NCBI GenBank assembly: GCA_037969115.1
Contig: JBBKWQ010000398.1
Location: forward strand, 1 to 8,351
Source: JBBKWQ01 sp037969115
GTDB taxonomy: Bacteria > Actinomycetota > Acidimicrobiia > Acidimicrobiales > Ilumatobacteraceae
DNA length: 8,351 nucleotides
Direction of reading: 5' to 3'
How positions within the stretch are numbered: position 1 is the first letter of the stretch; each line of letters starts with the position of its first letter. The notes beneath the pieces are model-generated. The model ran no database searches, had not been told where the DNA came from, and saw only the letters and a program-made list of their open reading frames with translations. The translations under genes and the position numbers were made by a program. Shown piece by piece: positions 6,344-8,351 of the stretch.

Positions 6344-8351
6344 ATGGACGACTCGACCCACTCCCCCACGACTGCGCCCCCGAGCAACTCCGGTGCCGGG
6401 CCGAACGTGAGCGCTGACTCGACGACCGGTAAGGACGCCGACGTCGGCGACGACATCCGGTTGCTCGGGCATCTCGTTGGCGAGGTGCTCCGCGAGCAGG
6501 TCGGCGACGATGCGTTCGAACTGGTCGAGTCGGTCCGCACCATCGCCGTGTCGAACCGCCGAGACGACCGCGACCCTGTTGCCGAGCTGCGTTCGAAACT
6601 CGGCACCGCCGACATCCACCAACAGCTCCACCTGATCAGAGCCTTCGGGTGGCTGTCGCTGTTGGCCAACACCGCCGAGGACGTCCACCACGAACGCCGT
6701 CGGCGATTTCACCGCGATGCCGGGTCAGGGGCGCAGGAGGGCAGCCTCGCTCGGAGCTTCGCCAAACTCGATGCGCACGGGATCACCCCGCAGGCGATCG
6801 CCGACGTACTGCGTGACATCATGGTCGCACCGGTGATCACCGCACATCCCACCGAGGTGCGCCGCCAGACCGTGTTGACGGTGCTCACACGAGTCGCCGA
6901 CCTCCTCGATCGTCGTTCGCGATCTGCGAACAGCCCGTCCGAAACGGCATCGATCGAAGCCGAGCTCCGCGTCGAGGTGCTCACGTTGTGGCAGACGGCC
7001 GTGCTGCGGCTGTCGAAGTTGCGGGTCCGCGACGAGATCAACGAGGCACTGCGCTACTACCGATCAAGCCTGTTCGAGACACTTCCGGCCCTCGTAGCCG
7101 ACGTCGGTCGGATCACGACGGAGCTGCTCGGTGAGCGCGTCGAGAATCCGAATATCATCTCCATGGGATCGTGGATCGGCGGCGATCGTGACGGCAACCC
7201 GTTCGTCACGGCAACGGTGCTCCAGCTCGCAGTCGAACTCCAGGCATCGAGCGCGTTCGAACACCATCTCCTCGACCTCAACACGCTGTCGTTCCAACTC
7301 TCGATGTCTGCTCGGCTGATCACACCGAGCCCAGCCGTCGCGGCCTTGGCCGAGGCGAGTGGCGACGATTCACCGTTCCGCGCAGACGAGCCCTACCGGC
7401 GAGCACTGCGGGGGATGCACGCTCGGCTGTGGGCTCGCGCCGCCGAGGTGCTCGACGACGTACCTGGTCCGGCGCCACACGCCGACCTCGCCCCATACGC
7501 CGACGCCGACGAGTTGCTCGCCGACCTCGAGGCGATCGCCGAGTCGCTGGGCTCGCACGGTGCCGGGCTGCTCGCCGACACGAAGGTCGAGCCGGTTCGT
7601 CGCCGAGTCGAGATCTTCCGGACGCATCTGTGTGGCCTCGACATGCGGCAGAACTCGGCCGTGCACGAGGAGGTGCTCGACGAGCTGTTCCGCCGGTCGG
7701 GCGTGACACCGGACTATCTGGCGCTGCCCGAGCCCGACCGCATCGCCACACTCGTCGCTGAACTCTCCACGCCACGACCCCTGCTCGCCGGCACCGAAGG
7801 TTGCTCCGACGTGGTCATCAGCGAGCTCGACGTGCTGCGCGAGGCCGCGTCAGCTCACCGGAGATTCGGCGCGCGCATCATTCCCCACTACGTGATCTCG
7901 AAAGCAGAGTCGGTGAGCGATGTGCTCGAGGTGGCCGTGCTGCTGAAGGAAGTCGGTCTCGTACACATCGATCGTTCGGGCGCTACCCCGCAGGTCCGCA
8001 GCGAGCTCGACATCGTGCCGCTCTTCGAGACGATCGACGATCTTCGCAACGCCGCCACCGTGCTCGATGCGCTGCTTGCTCAACCTCTGTATCGCCAGAT
8101 CGTCGACCAGCGCCGTGGTTGGCAGGAAGTCATGATCGGCTACTCCGATTCCAACAAGGACGGTGGCTACCTGAGTTCGCAGTGGGAGCTGTACCGCGCG
8201 CAACGGTCGCTCGTCGATGCAGCGAGAGAGTCCGGCGTGCGACTGCGGTTGTTCCACGGGCGTGGCGGCACGGTCGGCCGCGGCGGCGGCCCTAGCTATG
8301 AAGCCATCCTGGCGCAGCCGAATGGCGCCGTGCAGGGTCAGATTCGCGTGA
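6344..8351 (+). CDS. ppc: Phosphoenolpyruvate carboxylase, 3' end cut by window edge
   Basis: Converts PEP and bicarbonate to oxaloacetate and phosphate, replenishing the TCA cycle; cytoplasmic, tetrameric and allosteric in known bacteria. I translated 669 complete codons of an expected 880-930. Visible signatures are VITAHPTEVRRQT (164-176) with catalytic His168 (His138 in E. coli), GSWIGGDRDGNP (275-286), a THLCGLDMRQNS block, MIGYSDSNKDGGY (597-609) and FHGRGGTVGRGGGP (637-650), whose Arg640 and Arg646 match E. coli Arg581 and Arg587. The usual GEMIR-like block begins as QGQIRV exactly at the edge; the C-terminal allosteric residues and QNTG end lie beyond. ATG at 6344 is the first start after an in-frame TGA at 6332. 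It gives about 26 extra Ser/Thr/Pro/Asp-rich residues before the region aligning with the E. coli N-terminus, so a later start cannot be ruled out. GGTGG at 6336-6340 is a possible, tightly spaced ribosome-binding site. Confidence 0.96.
   Translation, partial: MDDSTHSPTTAPPSNSGAGPNVSADSTTGKDADVGDDIRLLGHLVGEVLREQVGDDAFELVESVRTIAVSNRRDDRDPVAELRSKLGTADIHQQLHLIRAFGWLSLLANTAEDVHHERRRRFHRDAGSGAQEGSLARSFAKLDAHGITPQAIADVLRDIMVAPVITAHPTEVRRQTVLTVLTRVADLLDRRSRSANSPSETASIEAELRVEVLTLWQTAVLRLSKLRVRDEINEALRYYRSSLFETLPALVADVGRITTELLGERVENPNIISMGSWIGGDRDGNPFVTATVLQLAVELQASSAFEHHLLDLNTLSFQLSMSARLITPSPAVAALAEASGDDSPFRADEPYRRALRGMHARLWARAAEVLDDVPGPAPHADLAPYADADELLADLEAIAESLGSHGAGLLADTKVEPVRRRVEIFRTHLCGLDMRQNSAVHEEVLDELFRRSGVTPDYLALPEPDRIATLVAELSTPRPLLAGTEGCSDVVISELDVLREAASAHRRFGARIIPHYVISKAESVSDVLEVAVLLKEVGLVHIDRSGATPQVRSELDIVPLFETIDDLRNAATVLDALLAQPLYRQIVDQRRGWQEVMIGYSDSNKDGGYLSSQWELYRAQRSLVDAARESGVRLRLFHGRGGTVGRGGGPSYEAILAQPNGAVQGQIRV

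Noticed and set aside
5825..6712. Long minus-strand open frame (295 codons) opposite the lipoprotein and the 5' part of ppc
   Set aside because: Its translation is Arg/Val/Gly-rich with no recognisable motif, and the opposite strand encodes a clear lipoprotein and PEP carboxylase. Long antisense frames are expected in high-GC coding DNA.
1..8351. tRNA or rRNA genes, CRISPR arrays, insertion sequences, toxin-antitoxin or defence cassettes
   Set aside because: I looked for these by eye and saw none; nearly every base belongs to one of six recognisable coding regions and the gaps are all under 50 bp.

Overview
The window is high-GC, gene-dense DNA with six protein-coding genes and almost no intergenic space. 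A flavin/F420 oxidoreductase of an actinobacterial type, a GT5 glycogen synthase next to GlgC, a class A penicillin-binding protein and the codon choice all suggest an actinomycete-like bacterium. My best guess is Acidimicrobiia (Ilumatobacter-like), but this is inferred from protein flavour and not from a marker gene.

Layout. Positions 1-2191 (minus) hold a class A penicillin-binding protein that runs off the left edge; 730 residues are visible and only part of its Pro/Thr-rich tail is missing. Only 14 bp away and divergent is a complete LLM-class, probably F420-dependent oxidoreductase (2206-3150, plus). It converges on a minus-strand pair, glgA (5817-4435) then glgC (4419-3196), and the short convergent gap carries two GC-rich inverted repeats that may act as terminators. 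Divergent from glgA by 34 bp is a plus-strand pair: a small lipoprotein of unknown function with a GTG start (5852-6334), then ppc, phosphoenolpyruvate carboxylase (from 6344), which is cut by the right edge after 669 codons.

How the genes fit together. GlgC makes ADP-glucose and GlgA polymerises it into glycogen-type alpha-1,4-glucan. PEP carboxylase feeds PEP into oxaloacetate. The divergent glgAC and lipoprotein-ppc transcripts therefore put carbon storage and anaplerosis side by side. The PBP is a cell-wall polymerase/cross-linker with no obvious link to the rest.

This is largely a housekeeping region. I found no mobile element, CRISPR array, RNA gene or defence-like cassette. The points worth a second look are the uncharacterised lipoprotein in front of ppc, a GlgA lacking the canonical ADP-glucose-binding lysine, the extremely tight divergent junctions with possible leaderless-type -10 boxes, and the inverted repeat straddling the glgC stop codon.
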